Below the pieces are notes generated by a model. That model saw only the letters and a list, made by a program, of their open reading frames with translations, made no database searches and had not been told where the DNA came from. A stretch of 64,000 bases of DNA from assembly GCA_021613535.1 (NCBI GenBank), contig CP075492.1:8370001-8434000 (forward strand). The letters are read 5' to 3'. This document shows, piece by piece, positions 12,943 through 23,690 of this stretch. Source of the DNA: Adineta vaga. Taxonomy: Eukaryota; Rotifera. A program made the position numbers and the translations under genes. Numbering within the stretch: the stretch's first letter is position 1; each line of letters begins with the position of its first letter.

Positions 12943-13545
12943 CTAATGGTTCAGCATTAGTTGAACTTGTAATATTGATATATATTCTTCATTTGCACAA
13001 AGATTATTTGGAATTTGTTCGAGTATTTTCAGATAATCGGGAAATAATTGACGTAAATTAAATGCAGTATATTTATAGAATACGACAAATAATTGTGAAG
13101 ATTCAATTGGAGATGCATTCGGTAATAACCAATTGCCATAAGAATCAGTTGATGGTAAGTGACCATTTCTAATTTAAGGTTTAGTTAGTTCATTTGTAGT
13201 TAAATCCCTAAGTAATTTGAACCAAGTTGCTTCACATTTTCATTCATGGTCATTGATCGTAAATCAATTCATTGTAAAAAACGTTCCTCCATCAGGTTTA
13301 TAAGAATCTTGAATGAAACCAACAAACATTAAATCATCCGTGTATGATAGGGTAAAATACATCGACTTATTGGAAACATTGTTGATGTATTTTATTTAAC
13401 TAATTGATAGGGTTCATCGTATGTATATAGTAAGTAGATGAGTGATCGGTTCGAAGAGAGACCATTAATATCATTGATATATGAATTGGATTCATTAAAA
13501 GTAATTAAAATTTCAAAATTATTCTTTGCAAATATAGAAGGTAGA
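12943..13545 (-). pseudogene. Decayed protein-coding gene with in-frame stops and a frameshift
   Basis: Read on the minus strand, about 600 bp keeps protein-like composition and codon use. An upstream block (about 13400-13545) gives an Asn/Tyr-rich stretch ending YDEPYQLVK then a stop. After a frame change, a second block runs from about 13365 to a stop at 12943-12945 and includes SYGNWLLPNA, FVVFYKYTAF and CANEEYISIL. This block is interrupted by two TGA codons and one TAA while the same frame stays protein-like on both sides. At least one TGA sits where a Trp is plausible (MN-stop-FTIND). The product family is not recognised. No splice pattern removes the stops, so it is probably a pseudogene or fragment. 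Confidence 0.6.
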
Positions 13546-14660
13546 AAAAAAACAAAGAAAAATTAATGTTGATAAAAGAAGAATGGACTGTGCTTATCTT
13601 TGTTTTGAATAGATAAAGAAAGTTTGATTTAACGTGTAGTTAAACAACAAATTCTGAAGCATCGTAGAATGAAAATGATGGAAATATTCCATTCAATTAG
13701 GCAGATCATTCTCTTCAAAGAGAGTAAAATCACACATACTCATTATATCCCGTAGCTTTTGTTCATTTTAATGAGCACAATTAAGGAAAACATCACTTGA
13801 GAATTATTCATGTTTTTCTTACGATGAACATAGTGTTTTATTTGTTTGTCAATTGACAATAAATGAATTCATCGTTATTCAATTTTCGAAAATGAAAATA
13901 TATCGATACATTCATAAACCATTCGATGTATAAAATTTGTTTCTGTATCAAGAAATAAGAAAGTGTATGTTCATTCTGAGTCAAGTACAACTAAATTGCA
14001 GATTTTCATTCATTGTCCTCCGGCCATAAGCTACTTATCTGCTTACGTTTTATGAGAAGCGATTTCACTCGCCATAAAGATATGAGTAGGACGAAGCCTT
14101 AAAAGGTTTTCTCGTCACATTATATGTGTCTTTATCTCTCTTTACTCATGCTCATACGAGACCAACATTCATTTATACAGAAACAGAATGGAATATCATT
14201 GTCGTTTTTTTTCTTCTTCTTCTTTCATATTTTGTGACATCTAAGAAAACAGATTCACAAATATTTATGGACATGGAAAGAGTAATGTGTCATTTATGAT
14301 GAGCAGATTTTCGGATTGATCTCTACTTGTCGTCTTCTTTTGTGTTGTTGTTATTGTTGTTGTTGTTTAAGATGAACATCAACATCATCGTTTTCTCAGT
14401 GTTACTCTATACTTTTTCACTGGCACCCTGCGGCCTGTCAGCAAAATTTTTCGACATACAATGAATGAACAAAAAGGCAGTGATAATGTTGACGGAATAG
14501 ATCCAAATGCAAAACGACTAACATAGACGATAAGAAGAAACAGCAGTAGCAAGAAAATGACTAAAATCAGATTCTTTTTTATTCTGTATAGACATCGAGT
14601 AACATGAAACGAATGGCAAACAAATAAACATTGTTTTCAGACGATTTACTTGGAAAAACA
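13546..14660. other. Gene-free 5' flank of the tachykinin-type receptor
   Basis: About 1.1 kb without a supported exon. It probably contains the promoter and 5' UTR of the plus-strand receptor that starts at 14661. Confidence 0.5.
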
Positions 14661-16159
14661 ATGGTTAATTCTACTTTTACTAATTCTTCAAATGATGTTT
14701 TTTCATTCAACGGATTACCTCTATTTATTCAAGTAAGTAGGAATCAATTTTCTTAGAATTCTGTTCGATAGTTTTGATTTCATTTTAGTTCATCTTTTTA
14801 TTCTTATTTGCGATTGTTGTACTATTAGCTGTATGTGGAAATAGTATTGTTATTTGGATTGTTCTTGCACATCGTCGTATGAGAACACCAACGAATTATT
14901 TTCTTGTTAATCTTGCTTATGCTGATGTACTTAATGCACTTTTCAATATTCCTTTTAACGGCTATTATATGGTCGCGCAAACTCTTTGGCCATTCGGAAT
15001 TTTTATGTGTCCGTTAGTACAAGCTGTTTCTCATATATCTATTGCTGCTAATGTTCTAACTTATGTAGCAATTAGTTTAGATAGGTAAAACAAAAAGAAA
15101 TTGTGAATAGAGATGAAATAAATCGGCTTGTTTATTTGTTTTTTCTTCGTCAGATATTTTGCGATTATTCATCCATTACGTACGAAACTAACTCATAGTC
15201 AAACAATTATGATTATCTGTGGTATTTGGATCTGTCTTTACTTGTTTCATCTCCAGCTATTCGATCATTTAGTAGAGTAGAATATGATTGTAAAATGGAT
15301 GATATTGAAAGTCATGACAAGTATACGAACATTTTCTTTGCTTTCCTTATTTTATTTCAACGGACAAATATATTTTTCATTAGATATGAATGGATCTTTT
15401 TCTCCGTCACTTATATTTGTCCGATTGTTATTCTAACAATAACTTATTCACGAATAGCCATTGAATTATGGGGACAAACTGGTATGTTGAAATCGTGATA
15501 TTATATTTGATGCATTGACGATGATGATTATTCTTTTTTTTTATAGCAATTGGAGAAGTGACTAAACATCAACAAGATTCTATTCAATCAAAACGAAAAG
15601 TAGTTAAAATGCTCATAGCTGTCGTATTAATCTTTGGAATTTGTTGGTAAATGATTTCTTCATTGTTCTTTTGTTTCGTCACTTTTGATTTCAGGTTTCC
15701 TCAACAACTTTATTTCATACTTGTTTCTGTATATGAAAAAATTCCCGAATGGCCAGGTACACCCTATGTCTATTTGATTTCCTATCTCTTTGCTATGAGT
15801 AATTCAATGTACAATCCATTTCTGTATTGTTCAATGAATAATCGGTAAGATTAAAGTTTGTTATTTTTGATTAAATTTGTTGTTTCTTTTAAAAATTTCT
15901 ATTACCAATGTTTAGATTTCGAAATGGTTTTCGTAGTGTATTTCGCTGGTGTCCATGTGTAAATTGGTTACCGGAATATGCTTCTGATGGTCATGTATCA
16001 TGTCGAAGTGTATCGGAACCAACTGCACTTAGTGCAATTTATTTGTCTCAACGTAAAAGTCGAACAGTGGGTTCACATAATTCTCCACAACAATCGATTG
16101 TTACGGAATTATCGGTCAATTTCACTCGACATCCACGACAATATGAAACAAAAAACTAA
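14661..16159 (+). CDS. Tachykinin/neuropeptide-type GPCR with a one-base frameshift in TM4
   Basis: Seven exons: 14661-14732, 14789-15084, 15154-15320, 15384-15481, 15547-15646, 15695-15844, 15916-16159. The N-terminus has NST and NSS glycosylation sites. Class A hallmarks are clear: GNSIVIW and NLAYADVLNA (TM1-2), the SLDRYFAIIHPLR motif after TM3, KRKVVKMLIAVVLIFGICWFPQ (TM6; quoted in part elsewhere), SMYNPFLYCSMNNRFR (TM7 and helix 8), and Cys residues for palmitoylation (CPC). Helix 8 and TM6 resemble tachykinin receptors most closely. In exon 3, near 15230, the frame changes: GIWI is in one frame and SLLVSSPAIRSF in another, as if one base were missing in TM4. The exon is one base short of a consistent phase. 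The intact product would be about 375 residues. This is either a sequence error or a recently inactivated allele. Confidence 0.85.
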
Positions 16160-16299
16160 CGATTTCTCGTCTCTTTTTGTTTGCTGTATAATGGATTTTT
16201 TTATTGATGTTGTCAAAGAAAATATAGAAAGTAGAATTCAGTATGATTTATAAAAATAGAACTAATGAAAATCAGAATGTCTGATATTTGATCTGTTGT

Positions 16300-19200
16300 C
16301 TATTGTAACCAATTACCATTGAGTCGAGTGAGAAGACGAGTCCAATGATTATCTGTCTTAGAATCTGATGTTGATTCACTATCGGGAATGAAATCAGAAA
16401 TATATTCTTTTGTTTCATCTATACTTTGATGATGATCTGATGGATTCATCCGATACATCTTTTCCTAGAAAGAAAAAGTGAATATCGACTTCATTCTTGA
16501 TGATTTTCTCTTACACTACGTTTATTTTGAATTGTGTTATAATTTTCATTATATACTCGTGGTCCAGATTGTAAATAATGAGGAATATTAGGTGTACCGT
16601 GTAAAATTAAACGGAAATTTTCTAAGAAGCCATAATGATCAGGATCACCGGTCTAAATTTATGTTACATAGATACAGAAAAACAGTCGAAGAAAACATAC
16701 ACTATCTATGATTTTTATAGTCCATAAACCAATGGGATTTTCTCCCCAATTATGTACACTCATGAATGGCCAATTTAAAAAGCCTTCCGATGATTTATCT
16801 TGTTCACGTTCAGTTAATAATGTTGTTTGAGTACCTAAATAGATGACGATAATTGACACTATTATTTACAAACATTTTTTATTTTACCACGTGGACTAGT
16901 AATATTGATTTTCAATGCACCACGATTAGTATAACTAATTGTGATATAAAGTTGAATATGTTCAAGGAAACGAATGACATTATTTTCTCTTTCACAACCA
17001 GTGACTTCAAAATCAATAATTAATGAATGTTTAGCACTTAGTTTTCTTCAATGAAGAAAATATTCAGGTGTATTTGAACGTACAAACTAATCAATTTTAC
17101 TTACTGAGTATGAAAATTTGCTGGTTCTATTTCACAAATACTTTTCTTAGGAACTGTAACCCATTTTAGGGCAGCTTCCGTTAATGCTGCTGCATTTAGA
17201 AGACCAAAACCAAATCGACTATTGATCTATAAATAAGTTTAGTCATTTTTACTTATAACATGAACAGATGCATAAGATAAATAAACTAAAGTTTTATCCT
17301 GTGAATAAGTATCATTCTTCTGACGTCATTAGTAATATTTATAATTAATTAGCTATGGTAAATATTTATCATTAATAAAAACATTTTTATAGAGCACCTC
17401 TATCGTTAAATACGCATGATCGACGAAGCGACTATCATTCTTACGTCTGATGTATAATTGATAAATTTAGTTTTATGAAATAATTTAAAACATACTTTAA
17501 AACCGGCACCATTTGTTGTCCAACCATGATTATTTGCTAATGGAGCATATTCTGACGTCCATGCAACTAAATGTTGTAGGTCACGCCATGTTATTTCAGG
17601 ACTACATCGAATTGAATAAAAAATCACATATTCGAAAAGAAAAAAAATTAATTAATCATTACTTTGCTTCTAGAACAAGTGCGAATATACCAGCTGCCAA
17701 TGGTGCAGATGCTTAAAAAAATGGTATTCAATTAATAACAAATTAGAAAAAAAAGAAAAAATGTAACAAACCAGACGTTCCAGTATGATCATCTGTACAT
17801 GAATTGTAAAGATCTGTTGTCGTCTACAAGATATGAAATGAAATGAATTTATCCTATAAAATTTTCTTAACATACCACTTTTTGATCTTCATAAGCTCCA
17901 GATGAATACGTTGTTGCCATAGTACTTGCACAACGCTCAGCATACCATGGTGATTGTTGATGTTCCGAGACGGATGAAATTGATATCGTATAAATTGAAC
18001 CAGTATAACCATCACAACTGTAATAAAAAGAGATCTAACAAAAAATCAAAAGGAATAATAAAACTTACTTGCAATTATCTTGACGTCGTCCGCCATTACC
18101 TGATGCCCAAACATAAATAACACCTTTTCCATTACGACCTTCAGTGATACCCTTAATAAATGCAGCAGAAGCTAAAGTACCTGGACCTTCGACCTAAGAC
18201 ATGAACAAATCTTCAAAAATAGTTTTCTTGAGGAAAATTTGATCTTACCGTTCGTCCATCATCATTTGGTCCCCAAGACGCAGAATAAATATCGATATAT
18301 TTATGATTATATGCAATTGCTTCAGCTTCAACTCGATCACTAACATGACCATCTAACATTCGAATACCACCAATTTTTGCATTATATCTAATCAATAATA
18401 AAAAAAAGACAAATAAGTCTCTAAGAAGAAAAATCTATCTTCTTACGCTATACCAACACCGCAAAAAGAATTATTAGCGACCATTGCTATTTCACCTGCA
18501 CATCGTGTGCCATGTCTAACAATTATAATCATATCCATTTTTTTACACAATCAAAAGATGGCAAATCAAGATACCTATTCTCATTTGTTGATTCATATCT
18601 TGGAGTTGGATCAGGATCATTATCATTTAAATCATAACTTGCTTGAGGATCATAATTTGCCAAAATATCCGAATTATTCCATTCAAGACCATCATCAAGT
18701 ATGGTAATTTTAATTCCCTTGCCAGTATAACCCGCAGCCCATGCAGGTAAAACATGTAGATCTAGTTTTGGTAATTGACTTGAACTTTTTTTTCTTGTAT
18801 CTTTCTAAAACAAACCTCCAAGATACATATCGCGTTTGAATATGAACGAAATACTTACTAAATACCATTCACTATTCCATTGTGGATCTGAAAATGAAAC
18901 GGATCGATAGACTCGATCTTCTTGTGCACGTTTATCCAGATAATCTCGTTTAACTCGATTTCGTGATTTTTGTTGTTCCGTCCAAGAAACTTTCTCATGT
19001 TCATTGAGTCGATTGGTTAAATCATTCGTAGCACGTTTTGATCGTCGAGGAATTAATGGATATGTAAATAAATAATAATTATCAAAAATCTATGAACAAA
19101 AAATTAAATTTCTCTATGATTACAATCATAATAAAATCGTATACTTTTCGTTCGTTTTTTAAGCCAAGTTCACTCGCGACAAGATCAGCAATATCATCGC

Positions 19201-19345
19201 CTTCATCAATTCGAACAACCCATTCATTGGAATGTTCAGGAATGAATTGCACATCATCAGTTGATTTATCATATTCCACACTGTTGAAAACAACTTGGAA
19301 AAGACTTAAGAATCCAAAGAAAATAGGGAGAAGAATAGAAAACAT
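16300..19345 (-). CDS. PCSK1: Prohormone convertase, PC1/3-like (subtilisin/kexin family)
   Basis: Fifteen exons, 686 residues: 19145-19345, 18859-19089, 18575-18804, 18447-18515, 18249-18387, 18069-18193, 17876-18017, 17772-17823, 17663-17711, 17496-17601, 17105-17226, 16888-17045, 16701-16834, 16515-16652, 16300-16464. A signal peptide leads into a prodomain with dibasic sites (RRSKR, RVKRD). The triad is present: Asp in ILDDGLEWN, His in HGTRCAGE, Ser in [11 protein letters not shown]. The oxyanion residue is Asn (ASGNGG), not the Asp of PC2. The P-domain ([11 protein letters not shown] to LILHGTP) follows, with no C-terminal membrane anchor. Motifs such as [15 protein letters not shown] and WGENPIG match PC1/3 best. 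In animals this enzyme cleaves prohormones at dibasic sites in secretory granules. A KRS site near the C-terminus may allow tail trimming. A TTTCAG acceptor lies just upstream of the ATG. Confidence 0.9.
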
Positions 19346-19774
19346 TCTTATCGGTACTGAAATTTAAAATGTCACGCAATTTTTTCTTTCTTTTATGCTT
19401 AAATACTTAAGTTCTTTCTCTCTCTTTCTCTCAAAGGTTTGAACTGTTAGTTTTTGTATTTTCCCTCATATTCCTTTCCTTTTCTCATCCGTTCACGTAA
19501 AGCTGACGTCAAATTTTGCAAGCCACTACATAATCCATATGATGCAAAAATGTTGTTAACTAACAGAAAATATAATCATTATCAACAGATTTTACTGACT
19601 TTCTCAATTTATTCCAGTATAATCAGAATATAATCTTTCTAAACATACGATTTCAAGCATTTTAGTTATCTTTATCGTTAATATATTCAGAATAGTACGT
19701 TTTTTTCTCTTTGTCAATACATAACTCTCAAGGTATTCTTTGTTCCGGATGAATAGATATATACGTCTTATTCG
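19346..19774. promoter_or_regulatory. Divergent intergenic region between PCSK1-like and MAPEG-like genes
   Basis: This 429-bp gap separates two head-to-head start codons, so it should contain both promoters or outrons. Pyrimidine-rich tracts are visible, but no clear TATA box was assigned. Confidence 0.4.
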
Positions 19775-20371
19775 ATGAAAAAAAATAACATGAATGAAAA
19801 CGAAAATAAGCAACATATGGAAGACGAAGTTAAAAGTTTTAAAAAACAAATTGCACCAGAAGTGTTTATATCGAATATCGTAACAATTGGATTATTTTTC
19901 TTGAGTTTTTATGATTATTTACCATGGAAAATTGCTGTTAATCAAAGACAAAAACAACTTTCATTGAAACATCGATATATATTTACATTACAATTAACAT
20001 TCATTGATATTCTACCATTATTAATATGTATATTTGTTGTTTTTAATCGACGAAGACAAACCTATGCTATCGATCCAATGGATCCACGAGGAAAGAAATT
20101 TGTTAAACGTTTAAAAGGTATTCTATCAAATACATTTGAACAATGTGTCGTCAAAATTATATTATCATTTATTCTTTGTACTATTTTACATTCGAATGAA
20201 TTGATATTATTACCTACATTTACTTTCCTTTTTGTCATTGGAAGATTAACTTTTGCATTGGGATATCCAACTCATCGATCATTTGGTATGGCAATGAATT
20301 TTCTTAGTATTATATTAGTTACGTCTTTAATCATCTATCGACTTTTGTTTCAAGGTGTTTTGTTTCAATAA
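19775..20371 (+). CDS. Small multi-pass membrane protein, MAPEG/TMEM79-like
   Basis: Single exon, 198 residues. A charged N-terminal tail is followed by about four hydrophobic segments (about 30-47, 72-90, 122-142, 147-163) and another near the C-terminus. The signature LSNTFEQCVVKIILSFILC, then FVIGRLTFALGYPTHRSFG, resembles the Asn-Thr-Leu-Glu and R-x-x-Y/F-x-x-GY pattern of MAPEG-superfamily proteins, with TMEM79/mattrin the nearest remembered type. Whether it has glutathione-related enzyme activity cannot be told. Its stop is only 18 bp from the stop of the opposing gene, so the two 3' UTRs must overlap. Confidence 0.55.
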   Translation: MKKNNMNENENKQHMEDEVKSFKKQIAPEVFISNIVTIGLFFLSFYDYLPWKIAVNQRQKQLSLKHRYIFTLQLTFIDILPLLICIFVVFNRRRQTYAIDPMDPRGKKFVKRLKGILSNTFEQCVVKIILSFILCTILHSNELILLPTFTFLFVIGRLTFALGYPTHRSFGMAMNFLSIILVTSLIIYRLLFQGVLFQ

Positions 20372-20389
20372 ATTTATTGGAAATAAAAA

Positions 20390-20933
20390 TTAAAGTACAT
20401 TTTCATCAAAAATATCTTCATGATTATCATTATTATTATCTTCACTGTTATTTAAACTCGCTAATTTTGAACTAACATCTAATATACTTAATGATTCATC
20501 ATCAATACCTTCATCTAAACTACTATTTGTTTCTTGATGATCATCTTCATCTTCATCATTCAAATAGATACCATGTTTATGTAAATCACACATTAAATTT
20601 GTTAATACTAATCTAAAGAAATAAACATTAGAAATAGGATAAACGAATCGAAAATAAATGATAAAATCCTACCGTTTTGATCGTATATTTTTCATAATTG
20701 ATTCTGATTGAACTAAATAAGAATTATATGCATTTAAATGATTCGATGATGGATTATTGTTTAAATCTGCTAATGCTTGTTTTACATTGTCTTCTAAAGA
20801 AATTTACTATTAATGAGTAAGAAGATAAATTTGTTGTCAACATACTAATTTGAAAATATTCGTCAACGAATTGATTATGTTCATTTTCTACTTGTCGAAT
20901 CTGTTGAAGAAGGTCGGCTATGTTTTGTTCCAT
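20390..20933 (-). CDS. Small coiled-coil protein with acidic tail, family unknown
   Basis: Three exons, 143 residues: 20846-20933, 20673-20793, 20390-20612; phases agree. The N-terminal 70 residues are helical with heptad character (MEQNIADLLQQIRQVENEH, then LADLNNN and VQSESIMKNIRSKR). The C-terminal half is Asp/Glu/Asn/Ser-rich and probably disordered. The ATG at 20933 was preferred because a TTTACAG acceptor lies upstream and the longer frame has no such support. I do not recognise the family. It is tail-to-tail with the MAPEG-like gene. Confidence 0.65.
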
Positions 20934-21527
20934 GATTATTTGATATGATGAAATGATTCGAATGTTTGCCTTTCTGTAAATATACATATATATATATATT
21001 TCTTCAGAAGGAGAGAAAGAGGAAAGAAAAAGGTGTGAATGACCAACATGAATTGAAAATGAGTTGCATTGTTATCCGGAAGACAAGCTGTGCTTTGAAC
21101 TTGTTCATTTCAGCTGTTCTGACTGCTGATCTAATCGATGAATGATGCATAAAGAAAAAAAAGTCATATAAAGTTGTGATAGCCGCCTTTGATATTCATT
21201 TCGAAATCGAATATTTTTGCGTTTAGAAATTAGTTGTGAAAATAAAATAGGTAACAAATAGATGATTCTTCTTGATTAATGATAATGATAATCAGAAAAT
21301 TTTTTCAGTCAGAATGATCTGTATGTAAGAAAAGAACCAATCAAAATAGAGAGCACTAATTTTTCCTGAATGTATTGCAATCAATCGATGCCAGTTGTAA
21401 AAATCTCTTAAGATTTATCATACTTTATAAGAAAATAAAGATATTTTCAACATATAACTAAATCAATACAATCTAAATTGCTTCACATATATGCTTTTTT
21501 TTATAGTTTTTATTTATTATCAATAAT
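20934..21527. other. Intergenic gap before the MRPS30 stop codon
   Basis: About 590 bp with no supported exon. It holds the 5' flank of the small coiled-coil gene and the 3' UTR of MRPS30, both on the minus strand. Confidence 0.5.
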
Positions 21528-23531
21528 CTAACGAGTAACAGGCATAAGGAGATCATATTCTCTAAACAATGGCATGTTCTTTTTCCGTTCAATCTTTTCT
21601 AATGTTCTTCCATACCATTCTCTTGGCCAATTATCAAAAACAATATCTTTAAATAATGCTGTCATCATTGCATACCGACGATTGAACACTGTTGTGCCAT
21701 GAGAAACTTTTGCCCATCGATGATGATCACGACTATCTTGTTGATCAAGTTTCACAATTTCGTAAAGATTACGTATAAATTTCTTATAGCGTTCATCAAG
21801 ATTAGTTAAATCTTCAACATATGGTCTTAAATTCCAATTTGGTTCTTGAACTGGTTCATTCAATACGAAACGTAACAATTGTCGAAGTACATCATCATTA
21901 AAATTAACTAATTCACCATTCTCTATTCGATCATAAAGACTATTGAATAAATAAAAACAAAACAATCGATATTCTCTATTCTAGAATTAAAAATTCAATT
22001 CATACTTCATCAATGGCGATACCCAACAGATATTTGATGTTGTATGTGCATCGTATGGTTTAAAATGTGCAACAGTATTTAATTGATAAACACCAAAAAT
22101 CCATTGACGACGATTACTAAGAACTGTTTGAGCTATTAATGGATAAGTTGGTTCTCTCCACATTGAGAAACCTAAATAATAAGCTTGTGCTAAAAGTTCT
22201 GCATGACTAGCATTAACAATCCAAGACATTAAACTAGGTAATAATTCATCTTCACTAAAATAACTATCATGTCGATAGATCGAATCCATTGGATAGATAG
22301 TTAAAAGATTATAATCATGTCCTTCTCCATGCCAATGACCTGTATAGAACGACAATGACAATTTAGAATTTTCCTCAATTACTTTTACCTGGTATTTGCA
22401 TAGGTAAATATCGATCAGTGAACACCTTATATGAACTTGGACTATATGGACAAAGAGGCACAGGTGTTTGACATAAACTACTATTAGGATCAACGATCTA
22501 AACAAATATTAAAATTTTGTTTTAAACAAAATGACGAGTGAATTCTTTTACACTTCTCAATGGTCGATCAGTTTTAACTTGAACAGATGCTTTATCACGA
22601 AATTGAAAACTTGTTGTATTTGAATCATGATGCCATTTAGCTCGATCTATTTTCACTCCATTCATATTCGAACTCCACCATGCTTCAATGGGCACATCTG
22701 ATCCAATCTATAACAAACAAAATTTCATCCAATCTAATCTAAATAGTAAATCTTTTTCACTAACCAATGTTTTTCTTAAATATGGTTTATGTTCAGCAAG
22801 AACATTGACAATTGTTCGAACCATTTTTGTCAGTACATTTGTTGTTCGTGTTTTATCCTTTTCAGTTTGTTTATCTCTCATGATTGATGGTATTTTATAA
22901 TCACCTTTATCATACATATCTTCTAATGGTATATCTTCTTTTTGCGCATATTCATCAGTTAATATTCGTTCGATTAATATCGGTTTAACATAATTCAATA
23001 GACTTTCTACATCCATTTGTTCATAAAATTTCGGTAATTCATCTGTAACATGTGTTTGAGTAATATATTTATAGAATGGTAAACTACGTGGTGAACGTGG
23101 TCGACCCGTTAACATCCATATTAACTTTGAATTGATTTGTTCAACATCTAATTCATCATAATAACACATCATATTTTGATATGCCATAATAGTTAAGCGT
23201 TCTTTAACACATTTTAAATGTCGATAATATTTTTCTCCTAATTCAAAATGCATCCATGCCTTTTTAGGATCCATTGAACCCCATGAGCCTAACATGATAG
23301 ATTCTTGAAATACTAAAAGATTTCGATGAAAAAAATACCTGGAGGATGTTTCGGTCGAATTGGTGGATAAAGTGGCTGTTCAGCATATTCATCTGGAAGA
23401 TTATATGGTGTTTGATATTGTACACCATGTGGAATATGAACACCTGGATGATTGAGACGATGTTTATATCGACATATATTTAAACGATACCATAATAAAG
23501 CAGAAGAAGATGTACGATGAAGAACAACCAT
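21528..23531 (-). CDS. MRPS30: Mitochondrial large-subunit ribosomal protein mL65 (MRPS30 family)
   Basis: Six exons, 583 residues: 23339-23531, 22765-23312, 22552-22707, 22389-22497, 22006-22339, 21528-21939. The family is recognised from the C-terminal core: GVYQLNTVAHF, SNICWVSPL, LYDRIENGELVNFNDDVL and LLRFVLNEP, plus VPIEAWW in the middle. The basic, Arg-rich N-terminus (LHRTSSSALLWYRLNICRYK) suits a mitochondrial targeting signal. The protein is a structural component of the animal mitoribosome large subunit. A TTTCTAG acceptor lies about 23 nt upstream of the ATG, and the NOP53 stop codon is about 160 bp upstream on the same strand. Confidence 0.85.
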
Positions 23532-23690
23532 TATTTTGAATTTTTAGAATACATCTAGAAAGATTTTTTTTCAAAATCTTTTTTTGTTGGTTATACAAAA
23601 TGTAAATAAACAAAAAACCATGTTTAATTCACTTTTTTTTTCTCTTTATTTTAAACGAATCAAAACAATTGATAACAAACAAGAGATATA

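Noticed and set aside
15230-15254. A 23-nt GT-AG intron that would restore frame in the tachykinin-type receptor
   Set aside because: It would remove the SLLVSSPA part of TM4, which is needed, and it is far shorter than the 50-70 bp introns seen elsewhere.
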